From Haemophilus parainfluenzae (lineage in GTDB: Bacteria; Pseudomonadota; Gammaproteobacteria; Enterobacterales; Pasteurellaceae), in contig JAGZRY010000029.1 in NCBI GenBank assembly GCA_018381425.1, forward strand, positions 1-12,931: DNA of 12,931 nucleotides. The letters run 5' to 3'. The notes beneath the pieces are model-generated. The model ran no database searches, was not told the DNA's origin, and saw only the letters and a list, made by a program, of their open reading frames with translations. Numbering within the stretch: position 1 is the stretch's first letter; each line of letters opens with the position of its first letter. A program made the translations under genes and the position numbers. Below are positions 1 to 6,149 of this stretch, in pieces.

Positions 1-50
1 TAAGGGGGCAGGGAAAATCTCTACAGTATTTCAAACTCAGAACAGCCCGA

Positions 51-299
51 TTAACTCAATTTCCACCACCGCAAAATTAAGATTTTATGATGACAGATAA
101 CGGCGACTAAAAACGGACTAATTCCCTCTTGAATAAAAGGTACTCCTGAAGGGATACCCTTTTCCACGGGGTAACGGGCGCGCGGAGATTACCAATTTTT
201 CGCATTTCTAACCATCATCATCTTTTGGTTAAATCGCTTTTTTATAATTCCCGAAAACCTCTTTTTTATAGCGTTAAGAAACCTCCCTATTACCGCCAT
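51..299 (-). pseudogene. Small basic reading frame interrupted by an in-frame stop
   Basis: Reading the minus strand from the ATG at 299-297 gives a 36-residue segment beginning MAVIGRFLNAIKKRF and ending VRNAKNW. A TAA stop follows at 191-189. The same frame then stays open for 45 more residues (starting SPRARYP, with EGISPFLVAVICHHK in the middle, ending RWWKLS) to a second TAA at 53-51. A frame that reopens at once and stays open suggests a single nonsense change, for example TAT to TAA, in an ancestral gene of about 82 codons. The first segment has about ten Lys/Arg and no Asp/Glu, and its N-terminal half looks amphipathic. There is no strong ribosome binding site before the ATG; an in-frame GTG lies 12 bases further upstream. 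I do not recognise the family with confidence; small phage-associated peptides are a possible source. The upstream part alone could be a real short peptide. Confidence 0.4.
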
Positions 300-318
300 T
301 TTTATAGGCACTTTAGAT

Positions 319-342
319 TTTAGTTATACGTTTAGTTATACG
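319..342. repeat. Two perfect 12-bp tandem copies of TTTAGTTATACG
   Basis: Positions 319-330 and 331-342 are identical 12-mers. They lie 20 bases upstream of the minus-strand ATG at 299 and just before the GGAG at 342-345 on the plus strand. On the minus strand each copy gives the -10-like word TATAAC. The position between two divergent frames would suit an operator or promoter pair, but two copies can also arise by slippage. Confidence 0.75.
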
Positions 343-356
343 GAGTAAAAACCAAA

Positions 357-440
357 TTGCACAGATCTAGCAATAACAAGGCTTACAAACAACAATTCAG
401 ATAAAGCCAGCCCACAAAATAAACCTATCAAGTCCTATGA
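357..440 (+). other. Possible decayed short coding frame
   Basis: A Shine-Dalgarno-like GGAG (342-345) is followed by TTG at 357 and a frame reading LHRSSNNKAYKQQFR, then TAA at 402, SQPTK, TAA at 420, TYQVL and TGA at 438. Both TAA codons could be CAA changed by one C-to-T step, and the TTG sits where a one-base deletion (ATTG to ATG) would make a normal start. This is suggestive of decay only; chance is a real alternative at this length. Confidence 0.2.
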
Positions 441-448
441 AAGACTTT

Positions 449-482
449 AAAGCCTTGAAAATAATGACTTCAAGGCTTTTTT
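449..482 (+). terminator. Intrinsic terminator upstream of mdaB
   Basis: A perfect 11-bp inverted repeat, AAAGCCTTGAA (449-459) and TTCAAGGCTTT (469-479), with a 9-base loop, runs into six T residues (477-482). It would stop transcripts entering from the left of the window, so mdaB needs its own promoter between here and 603. Confidence 0.85.
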
Positions 483-565
483 ATTACGCTTTTAACTTCT
501 ATCAAACTCTCGAATTTGAGTAGTATATTTAATAGTTGGAGTTTATTGATTGGTTAAATTGTTGC

Positions 566-586
566 ATTACTAAAGTGCTTAGTAAT
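566..586. promoter_or_regulatory. Palindrome in the mdaB leader, possible operator
   Basis: ATTACTAA and TTAGTAAT form a perfect 8-bp inverted repeat with a 5-base centre, 17 bases before the mdaB Shine-Dalgarno (604-609). There is no T-run after it, so it is not a terminator. The inner TACT-N9-AGTA recalls the inverted repeats bound by HxlR-type quinone- or redox-sensing repressors, a fitting type of regulator for a quinone reductase. No such regulator gene is in view. I could not place a convincing -35/-10 pair around it. Confidence 0.4.
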
Positions 587-615
587 CGGTAAATTATCAG
601 CTAAAGGAGAAAAAA

Positions 616-1194
616 ATGAATATTTTATTACTAGACGGTGGAAAAGAGTTTGGCCATTCACATGGCGAGTTGAACCACACACTTCACAAAAAAGCGAAAG
701 AAGTTTTGACCGCACTTGGACACAATGTACAAGAAACCGTGATTGATGCTGGCTATGATGTTGAAGTAGAAATCGAAAAATTCTTGTGGATGGATGCTGT
801 GATTTGGCAGATGCCAGGTTGGTGGATGCACGAACCTTGGACAGTGAAAAAATACATAGACGAAGTATTAACCAGCGGACACGGCAAGCTTTACCACAGC
901 GATGGTCGCCATCGTACCAATCCAACTGAAGGCTACGGCACAGGTGGCTTGTTGCAAGGCAAAAAACACATGCTTTCACTTACTTGGAATGCGCCGATTG
1001 AAGCCTTCACTCGTGAAGGCGACTTCTTCGAAGGCAAAGGTGTGGATGCTGTGTACATACCTTTCCACAAACTCAACGAGTTTATCGGCTTGAGCCGTCT
1101 GCCGACATTTTTATGTAACGATGTGATTAAAAATCCACAAGTAGAACAATACTTAACAGACTACCAAGAGCACTTGGAAAAGGTGTTCGGATAA
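616..1194 (+). CDS. mdaB: NAD(P)H:quinone oxidoreductase MdaB
   Basis: This is a cytoplasmic FAD flavoprotein of the MdaB group within the flavodoxin-like NAD(P)H dehydrogenase superfamily. It reduces quinones by two electrons and so avoids semiquinone radicals. The 192 residues match the roughly 193 of E. coli MdaB. Recognisable stretches are the N-terminal MNILLLDGGKEFGHSHGELN strand-loop, WQMPGWWM at 64-71 followed by PWTVKKYID, QGKKHMLSLTWNAP at 114-127, and PFHK plus LPTFLCNDVIK near the C-terminus. The ATG has a good AAGGAG (604-609) six bases upstream. The gene stands alone between the terminators at 449-482 and 1214-1241. A palindrome at 566-586 may serve its regulation. An uptake core lies inside the gene at 709-717 and encodes LTAL. 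Confidence in the family is high; the physiological quinone is not shown by sequence. Confidence 0.93.
   Translation: MNILLLDGGKEFGHSHGELNHTLHKKAKEVLTALGHNVQETVIDAGYDVEVEIEKFLWMDAVIWQMPGWWMHEPWTVKKYIDEVLTSGHGKLYHSDGRHRTNPTEGYGTGGLLQGKKHMLSLTWNAPIEAFTREGDFFEGKGVDAVYIPFHKLNEFIGLSRLPTFLCNDVIKNPQVEQYLTDYQEHLEKVFG
709..717 (-). repeat. DNA uptake core inside mdaB
   Basis: ACCGCACTT, exact; it supplies codons for T-A-L of residues 32-34. Confidence 0.95.
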
Positions 1195-1213
1195 TTACTA
1201 AATATTAGTTTAT

Positions 1214-1241
1214 AAGGTGAGCATTTGGGCTCACCTTTTTT
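1214..1241 (+). terminator. Intrinsic terminator after mdaB
   Basis: AAGGTGAGC (1214-1222) pairs perfectly with GCTCACCTT (1229-1237) around a six-base loop, followed by six T residues (1236-1241). It begins 19 bases past the mdaB stop. Confidence 0.92.
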
Positions 1242-1255
1242 ATTTACCCAAGACT

Positions 1256-1283
1256 TTGTGAAAGCCATTAAAAATGAGATAAT
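1256..1283 (+). promoter_or_regulatory. Candidate promoter for epmC
   Basis: TTGTGA (1256-1261, four of six to consensus) and GATAAT (1278-1283, five of six) are separated by 16 bases, directly after the mdaB terminator and about 50 bases before the epmC start. The -10 lies within the small palindrome TGAGA-TAAT-TCTCA (1275-1288), which could be an operator. This is a prediction from hexamer matching only. Confidence 0.45.
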
Positions 1284-1331
1284 TCTCAAACCTTTTAAGA
1301 GGCTTTATTGATAAAAATATTTGGAGAAAGC

Positions 1332-1868
1332 ATGGAACACAAACTTGAGGATATCATTGCGATTTTTAATCAATGTTTTGAAGAAGAATATAATACGCGA
1401 TTAGTTAAAGGTGGGGATGAGCCGATTTACATTCCTGCAAATGATGAGGTGCCTTATAACGCCATTTACTTTGCGAGAGGCTTTTATAGCAGTGCATTAC
1501 ATGAAATTGCCCATTGGTTGGTGGCGGGGAAAGAGCGCCGTAAATTAGAAGATTTTGGCTATTGGTATGAGCCGGATGGTCGTTCAGAAGAACGCCAGCG
1601 TGATTTTGAAAAAGTTGAAGTTAAACCGCAAGCATTAGAATGGATTTTAGCAACAGCGGCAGGTTTCCGTTATTTTGCCAGCGCGGATAATTTGAATGGC
1701 AATCCGGGCGATACACAGCCTTTTAAACAAGCCGTGTATGAACAAGTGAAAATCTATGCGGAAAAAGGTTTACCAAAACGAGCGGAAACGTTACGCCATG
1801 CTCTTGCTATTTTTTATGGCACAGAAGATCGTATTGATTTAAGTAAATTTGATGTGACGCGTATTTAA
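1332..1868 (+). CDS. epmC: Elongation factor P hydroxylase EpmC (YfcM)
   Basis: EpmC hydroxylates the modified lysine of elongation factor P after EpmA and EpmB have attached beta-lysine. The 178-residue protein matches E. coli YfcM (about 182) along its length: FNQCFEEEYNTRLVKGGDEPIY, VPYNAIYFARGFYSSALHEIAHWLVAGK, DFGYWYEPDGR, VEVKPQALEWI. The HEIAH at 57-61 is the HExxH metal-binding motif expected of this iron enzyme. I chose the ATG at 1332, which has GGAGAA (1323-1328) in front; the in-frame TTG at 1308 lacks a ribosome binding site and adds residues not in the family. Its TAA overlaps the left arm of a hairpin at 1867-1894. It lies upstream of prfA, so two genes for modification or action of translation factors are neighbours. 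The genes epmA, epmB and efp are not in the window. Confidence 0.92.
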   Translation: MEHKLEDIIAIFNQCFEEEYNTRLVKGGDEPIYIPANDEVPYNAIYFARGFYSSALHEIAHWLVAGKERRKLEDFGYWYEPDGRSEERQRDFEKVEVKPQALEWILATAAGFRYFASADNLNGNPGDTQPFKQAVYEQVKIYAEKGLPKRAETLRHALAIFYGTEDRIDLSKFDVTRI

Positions 1869-1895
1869 AGAGCGGCGATTTTTAACCGCACTTTT
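1867..1895 (+). terminator. Imperfect uptake-sequence hairpin after epmC
   Basis: AAAGAGCGG (1867-1875) pairs with CCGCACTTT (1886-1894) with one A-A mismatch and a 10-base loop, followed by T residues. The right arm is an exact uptake core; the left arm is a degenerate one. Convergent uptake pairs are common terminators in Haemophilus. The mismatch lowers confidence. Confidence 0.5.
1885..1893 (-). repeat. DNA uptake core between epmC and prfA
   Basis: ACCGCACTT, exact; it forms the right arm of the imperfect hairpin that begins in the epmC stop codon. Confidence 0.95.
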
Positions 1896-1940
1896 GACAC
1901 TGTCAATTTTTCCTAAAATCGGCTAGAATACGCCGATTTT
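1894..1940 (+). promoter_or_regulatory. Candidate prfA promoter within two palindromes
   Basis: TAGAAT (1924-1929) is a five-of-six -10, and CTGTCA (1900-1905) is a four-of-six -35 with an 18-base spacer. The -35 lies in the perfect palindrome TTGACA-C-TGTCAA (1894-1906). The -10 lies in the loop of a second perfect inverted repeat, AAAATCGGC (1915-1923) and GCCGATTTT (1932-1940). The second repeat could instead be a terminator or attenuator, since it ends in TTTTATTTT. Which role applies cannot be settled from sequence. Confidence 0.4.
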
Positions 1941-1961
1941 ATTTTCGGTGACTTACAAATG

Positions 1962-3044
1962 ATGAAAGATTCCATTATTGCAAAATTAGAAAGTTTAAAA
2001 GAACGTTATGAAGAGCTAGAAGCCTTATTGGGCGATGTTTCTGTAATTAGTGATCAGGATAAATTCCGTGCGTATTCTAAAGAATATTCGCAACTTGAAG
2101 AAGTAGTGAAATGTTTTAATCGTTGGACGCAATTAAATCAAAATATTGAAGAAGCTGAAATATTGCTCGATGATCCTGAAATGAAAGAAATGGCGCAAAT
2201 GGAAATCGAAGAATCCAAAGCGGAAATTGAAGAAGTGGAACAACAACTTCAAATTCTTTTGCTGCCGAAAGATCCTAATGATGAATATAACTGCTATTTA
2301 GAAATTCGTGCGGGAACAGGCGGTGATGAAGCGGGTATTTTTGCTGGTGATTTATTCCGTATGTATAGCCGTTATGCCGAAAGTAAACGCTGGCGTGTAG
2401 AAATGCTAAGTGCTAACGAAAGTGAGCAAGGTGGTTATAAAGAGGTGATTGTTAAAGTCACTGGCGAAGGTGTGTATGGTCAGTTGAAGTTTGAGTCTGG
2501 CGGTCATCGTGTGCAGCGTGTACCAAAAACTGAATCTCAAGGGCGTATCCACACTTCTGCTTGTACCGTCGCGGTAATACCAGAATTGCCAGAATCTGAA
2601 ATGCCAGAAATTAATCCAGCAGATTTGCGTATTGATACTTATCGCTCATCAGGTGCAGGTGGTCAGCACGTAAACACAACGGATTCTGCGGTGCGTATTA
2701 CACATATTCCAACTGGCATTGTTGTGGAATGTCAGGATGAGCGTTCACAGCACAAAAATAAAGCGAAAGCAATGTCGGTATTAGCGTCACGTATTGTTCA
2801 AGCAGAGCAAGAACGCCAAGCTGCAGAACAAACAGATATGCGCCGTAACTTATTAGGTTCGGGCGATCGTTCCGATAAAATTCGTACTTATAATTATCCG
2901 CAGGGTCGAGTCACAGATCATCGTATCAATCTCACTATTTACCGTTTGGATGAAGTGATGAATGGTAAAATTGATGAACTGATTCAGCCGATTATTACCG
3001 AATATCAAGCGGATCAGTTGGCGGCATTGTCTGAACAGAATTAA
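1962..3044 (+). CDS. prfA: Peptide chain release factor 1 (RF1)
   Basis: RF1 recognises UAA and UAG in the ribosomal A site and triggers hydrolysis of peptidyl-tRNA. From the second of two tandem ATGs the protein has 360 residues, the E. coli length; the first ATG (1959) would add one Met. GGTGA at 1946-1950 is the only Shine-Dalgarno candidate and is nearer the first ATG, so the start is uncertain by one codon. The stop-codon recognition tripeptide region reads [14 protein letters not shown], with PKT at 188-190 where E. coli has PAT. The catalytic loop [10 protein letters not shown] places GGQ at 233-235, and the Gln is the target of PrmC, encoded two genes downstream. The N-terminal domain is charged and helical. 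hemA, which precedes prfA in E. coli, is not here. A terminator follows directly. Confidence 0.98.
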   Translation: MKDSIIAKLESLKERYEELEALLGDVSVISDQDKFRAYSKEYSQLEEVVKCFNRWTQLNQNIEEAEILLDDPEMKEMAQMEIEESKAEIEEVEQQLQILLLPKDPNDEYNCYLEIRAGTGGDEAGIFAGDLFRMYSRYAESKRWRVEMLSANESEQGGYKEVIVKVTGEGVYGQLKFESGGHRVQRVPKTESQGRIHTSACTVAVIPELPESEMPEINPADLRIDTYRSSGAGGQHVNTTDSAVRITHIPTGIVVECQDERSQHKNKAKAMSVLASRIVQAEQERQAAEQTDMRRNLLGSGDRSDKIRTYNYPQGRVTDHRINLTIYRLDEVMNGKIDELIQPIITEYQADQLAALSEQN

Positions 3045-3050
3045 TGATGG

Positions 3051-3077
3051 GGGCATCTGATTTCAGATGTCCTTTTT
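3051..3077 (+). terminator. Intrinsic terminator or attenuator after prfA
   Basis: GGGCATCTG (3051-3059) pairs with CAGATGTCC (3064-3072), with one G-T wobble and an ATTT loop, and runs into five T residues (3073-3077). It starts six bases past the prfA stop and separates prfA from the RDD gene and prmC. Readthrough may still supply those genes, since no clear promoter follows. Confidence 0.8.
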
Positions 3078-3096
3078 AACTTTACAGGGAAATAAA

Positions 3097-3537
3097 ATGA
3101 TCATTGAAAATCAAAAAGATGCTGAATTTTCTTCTGCTTTCAAACCTTCTCAACCCGCTCAAGCAAGCCGTTTTAAACGCTGGCTTGCAAGTATGATTAA
3201 TGGGCTTGTGCTTTGGGTGATGGTTGGTCTCGGTTTTGCATTGGGGGATTTTGCCGGTGTAGTGGGGACGATTGTATATGCTGGTTTTCAGTTATATTTC
3301 ATGAAAACTTATGGTCAAACAATGGCAAAACGCTGGTTAGGCTTGCGTGTATTTAATTATCATACCAATCAGCCTGTTGAATTTGGTAAATACATCGGTC
3401 GTGAGATTATTGATATTTTATTGGCGTGGACAAGTTTCTTATTGATTATTAGCGGTATTGTTGCACTTGTACGTGATGATCGCCGTTCTTTAACTGATTT
3501 ATTGGCTGGCACAATTGTGTTAAAAGACGAAAAATAA
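3097..3537 (+). CDS. RDD-family small inner-membrane protein
   Basis: The 146-residue protein has a polar N-terminus of about 22 residues, then the RDD-type opening ASRFKRWLASMING (23-36). Hydrophobic segments lie near 34-50, 52-69 and 105-124, and the end reads RRSLTDLLAGTIVLKDEK, typical of RDD domains. The family is of broad or unknown function, some members being linked to ion transport. The first conserved Asp of the domain appears to be Asn35 here, while the later one is kept (Asp134). I chose the ATG at 3097 because AGGGA (3086-3090) precedes it; the in-frame ATG at 3067 lies within the terminator hairpin. Its stop overlaps the prmC start by one base (TAATG), so the two are translationally coupled. 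A functional tie to prmC is not evident. Confidence 0.85.
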   Translation: MIIENQKDAEFSSAFKPSQPAQASRFKRWLASMINGLVLWVMVGLGFALGDFAGVVGTIVYAGFQLYFMKTYGQTMAKRWLGLRVFNYHTNQPVEFGKYIGREIIDILLAWTSFLLIISGIVALVRDDRRSLTDLLAGTIVLKDEK

Positions 3538-4415
3538 TGAATTATAAAGAATGGCTGGCACAAGCGATTGTGGATTTAGCACAAAAAAATCCCACTGAAA
3601 ATAGTAAAATTGACGCGCTTGTGCTTCTTCAACATGCTACTGGCAAATCGCGTACGCAAATCCTTGCTTTTGATGATACCGAGATTGATGAAAAAGTGCG
3701 GTTAAAATTGACCGCACTTTTAGATCGTCGTTTAAAAGGCGAACCTATCGCTTATATTCTTGGTGAAAAAGAATTTTGGTCGTTGCCGTTAAATGTCTCA
3801 AAAGGCACCTTGATTCCAAGACCAGATACTGAAATTCTCGTAGAGAAAGCATTACAAGTTGCGTTAGAAAAACTGGAACAAAATTCACCGCACTTTCGTA
3901 TTCTTGATCTTGGCACTGGCACAGGCGCTATCGCGTTAGCATTAGCATCGGATCTTTCACATATTTGTCAAAAACGACAAATTTTATTAGAAATAATTGG
4001 TGTTGATCTTATGCCCGATGTTGTGGCGTTAGCCCAATCTAATGCGGAAAGAAATAAGCTAAATGTAAAATTTTTGCAGAGCCGTTGGTTTGAAAATATA
4101 ACAGAGAAGTTTGATCTTATCGTCAGTAATCCGCCTTATATTGATGCTCAAGATGAACATTTGCATCAAGGCGATGTGCGTTTTGAACCGCTTTCTGCAT
4201 TAGTGGCGAATGATGTGGGGTATGCTGATTTACGTCATATTATTGAATTAGCACCGAGTTATTTGAATTCTAATGGCGCATTATTGCTTGAACATGGATG
4301 GCAACAAGGCGAAAAAGTGCGGTCAATTTTCCTAGAAAATCATTGGGAAATGGTTGAAACCGTGCGTGATTATGGCGACAATGAGCGCGTCACTTTAGGT
4401 TTTTGGAAGAAGTAA
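3537..4415 (+). CDS. prmC: Release factor glutamine methyltransferase PrmC (HemK)
   Basis: PrmC transfers methyl from S-adenosylmethionine to the Gln of the GGQ loop of RF1 and RF2, which raises termination efficiency. An N-terminal helical domain (about 1-85) is followed by GTLIPRPDTEILVE (90-103). The class I methyltransferase core has SAM-binding ILDLGTGTGAIALALAS (122-138), an acidic residue after GVD (155-157), and the glutamine-binding NPPY at 198-201. The 292 residues are slightly more than in E. coli. It begins on the last base of the RDD stop (TAATG) and ends with TAATG into the next gene. It carries four exact uptake cores, including a convergent pair that forms a perfect hairpin at 3692-3721. 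Its substrate RF1 is encoded just upstream. Confidence 0.97.
   Translation: MNYKEWLAQAIVDLAQKNPTENSKIDALVLLQHATGKSRTQILAFDDTEIDEKVRLKLTALLDRRLKGEPIAYILGEKEFWSLPLNVSKGTLIPRPDTEILVEKALQVALEKLEQNSPHFRILDLGTGTGAIALALASDLSHICQKRQILLEIIGVDLMPDVVALAQSNAERNKLNVKFLQSRWFENITEKFDLIVSNPPYIDAQDEHLHQGDVRFEPLSALVANDVGYADLRHIIELAPSYLNSNGALLLEHGWQQGEKVRSIFLENHWEMVETVRDYGDNERVTLGFWKK
3692..3721 (+). repeat. Convergent uptake pair forming a perfect hairpin inside prmC
   Basis: AAAAGTGCGGT (3692-3702) and ACCGCACTTTT (3711-3721) are perfect 11-bp inverted arms with an 8-base loop. The exact cores are at 3694-3702 and 3711-3719. The hairpin has the shape of an intergenic Haemophilus terminator but encodes residues KVRLKLTALL of PrmC, in the linker-like part of the N-terminal domain. 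Confidence 0.9.
3887..3895 (-). repeat. DNA uptake core inside prmC (third copy)
   Basis: ACCGCACTT, exact; read in frame it spans P-H-F just before the SAM-binding motif. Confidence 0.95.
4315..4323 (+). repeat. DNA uptake core inside prmC (fourth copy)
   Basis: AAGTGCGGT, exact; it encodes K-V-R-S near the PrmC C-terminus. Confidence 0.95.
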
Positions 4416-5218
4416 TGAAATATTATCGACGTGCGTTATACGATCAATTTGTGCATTTTTATAATACCATCTCAGATGATGGCACATCAGAAGCGCAACT
4501 TCGGGGAACAATTGGTGGACTTGTACGTAAAGCACGTAAAGAAATTTCGCCAGATTGGCCGAAAGAAGAGCAGATTCATCAGTTACTACAGGTATTTTAT
4601 GGTGATTGGGGCTTTCATTGCGATCCAGAAGATTATTTTTATGCTCGCAATTTATATTTGCCTTATGTGTTCCAAAATCGTCAAGGTATGCCAGTGACTC
4701 TTGGGGCGATAGTGCTTTATTTAGCTGACGTATTAGATTTACCAATTTATCCTGTCAATTTCCCAACACAGCTCATTTTACGCGCTGAAGTAAGAGATGA
4801 GGTGGCTTTTATTGATCCTTGGGATGGCACTTATATATCGCAAGAAAAATTACAGCAACTTTATGAAGGGGCATTTGGCTTTGGTGTGCAAATTCAACCT
4901 GAAGAACTTGATAGAGCCGATCTTTCGTTGCTTTATTCTCGTTTTGAGCAACTGGCGAAGAATGCGCTCATCCGAGAAGAACATAACGACATGGCATACC
5001 GTTATATTGAGAATTTATTGATTGGCAATGATGAAGATCCTTATCACATCCGTGATCGAGGTTTAGTTTTAGCTCAGATGGGGGCTTACCCTTCAGCATT
5101 AAAAGATTTAGAATTTTTTGTGGAACGTTGTCCGGAAGACCCAACTGCGGCTTTAATCCGAACTCAACTTTTAGAACTTAAGGGCGAGATTGATAAAGAC
5201 TCTTTTGCTCTCCATTGA
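4415..5218 (+). CDS. sirB1: SirB1-like protein (YchA), transglutaminase-like core plus TPR-like tail
   Basis: The 267-residue protein matches E. coli YchA/SirB1 in length and in landmark stretches: FYGDWGF (61-67), NRQGMPVTLGAIVLYLADVLDLPIYPVNFPTQLILR (88-123), and a tetratricopeptide-like tail DPYHIRDRGLVLAQMGAYPSALKDLEFFVERCPEDP (208-243). The core belongs to the transglutaminase-like superfamily. No catalytic triad is evident to me and the biochemical role is unsettled. The name comes from a Salmonella invasion-regulator screen. I chose the ATG at 4415, one base overlapping the prmC stop (TAATG), with GGAAGAAG (4405-4412) as ribosome binding site; the in-frame TTG at 4403 is less likely. 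The partner-named gene sirB2, next to sirB1 in E. coli, is absent from this cluster. Confidence 0.88.
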   Translation: MKYYRRALYDQFVHFYNTISDDGTSEAQLRGTIGGLVRKARKEISPDWPKEEQIHQLLQVFYGDWGFHCDPEDYFYARNLYLPYVFQNRQGMPVTLGAIVLYLADVLDLPIYPVNFPTQLILRAEVRDEVAFIDPWDGTYISQEKLQQLYEGAFGFGVQIQPEELDRADLSLLYSRFEQLAKNALIREEHNDMAYRYIENLLIGNDEDPYHIRDRGLVLAQMGAYPSALKDLEFFVERCPEDPTAALIRTQLLELKGEIDKDSFALH

Positions 5219-5223
5219 TTTAA

Positions 5224-6087
<864 letters not shown>

Positions 6088-6102
6088 GAAAATATTTAAG
6101 CA

Positions 6103-6130
6103 AAAGTGCGGTTAATTTTGACCGCACTTT
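6103..6130 (+). terminator. Uptake-sequence terminator after kdsA
   Basis: AAAGTGCGGT (6103-6112) and ACCGCACTTT (6121-6130) are perfect 10-bp arms around TAATTTTG. They contain exact uptake cores at 6104-6112 and 6121-6129. The T-run is short, so termination may be partial. It matches the intragenic prmC hairpin at 26 of 28 positions. Confidence 0.75.
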
Positions 6131-6149
6131 GTATATAAAAGGAGAAACA

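Noticed and set aside
437..523. Plus-strand 28-codon frame starting MKDFKALKIMTS
   Set aside because: It has no ribosome binding site, and most of it is the strong terminator hairpin at 449-482, which explains the sequence.
554..979. Minus-strand 141-residue open frame opposite mdaB
   Set aside because: It is antisense to a clearly recognised gene, is rich in unusual composition, and has no recognisable domain.
1308..1331. Longer epmC with TTG start
   Set aside because: No ribosome binding site precedes TTG 1308, while ATG 1332 has GGAGAA and matches the family start.
3067..3096. Longer RDD protein starting at ATG 3067
   Set aside because: That ATG lies in the right arm of the prfA terminator; ATG 3097 has AGGGA at good spacing.
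6129..6149. Longer dehydrogenase starting at TTG 6129
   Set aside because: The TTG falls in the uptake-pair hairpin; ATG 6150 has AAGGAG.
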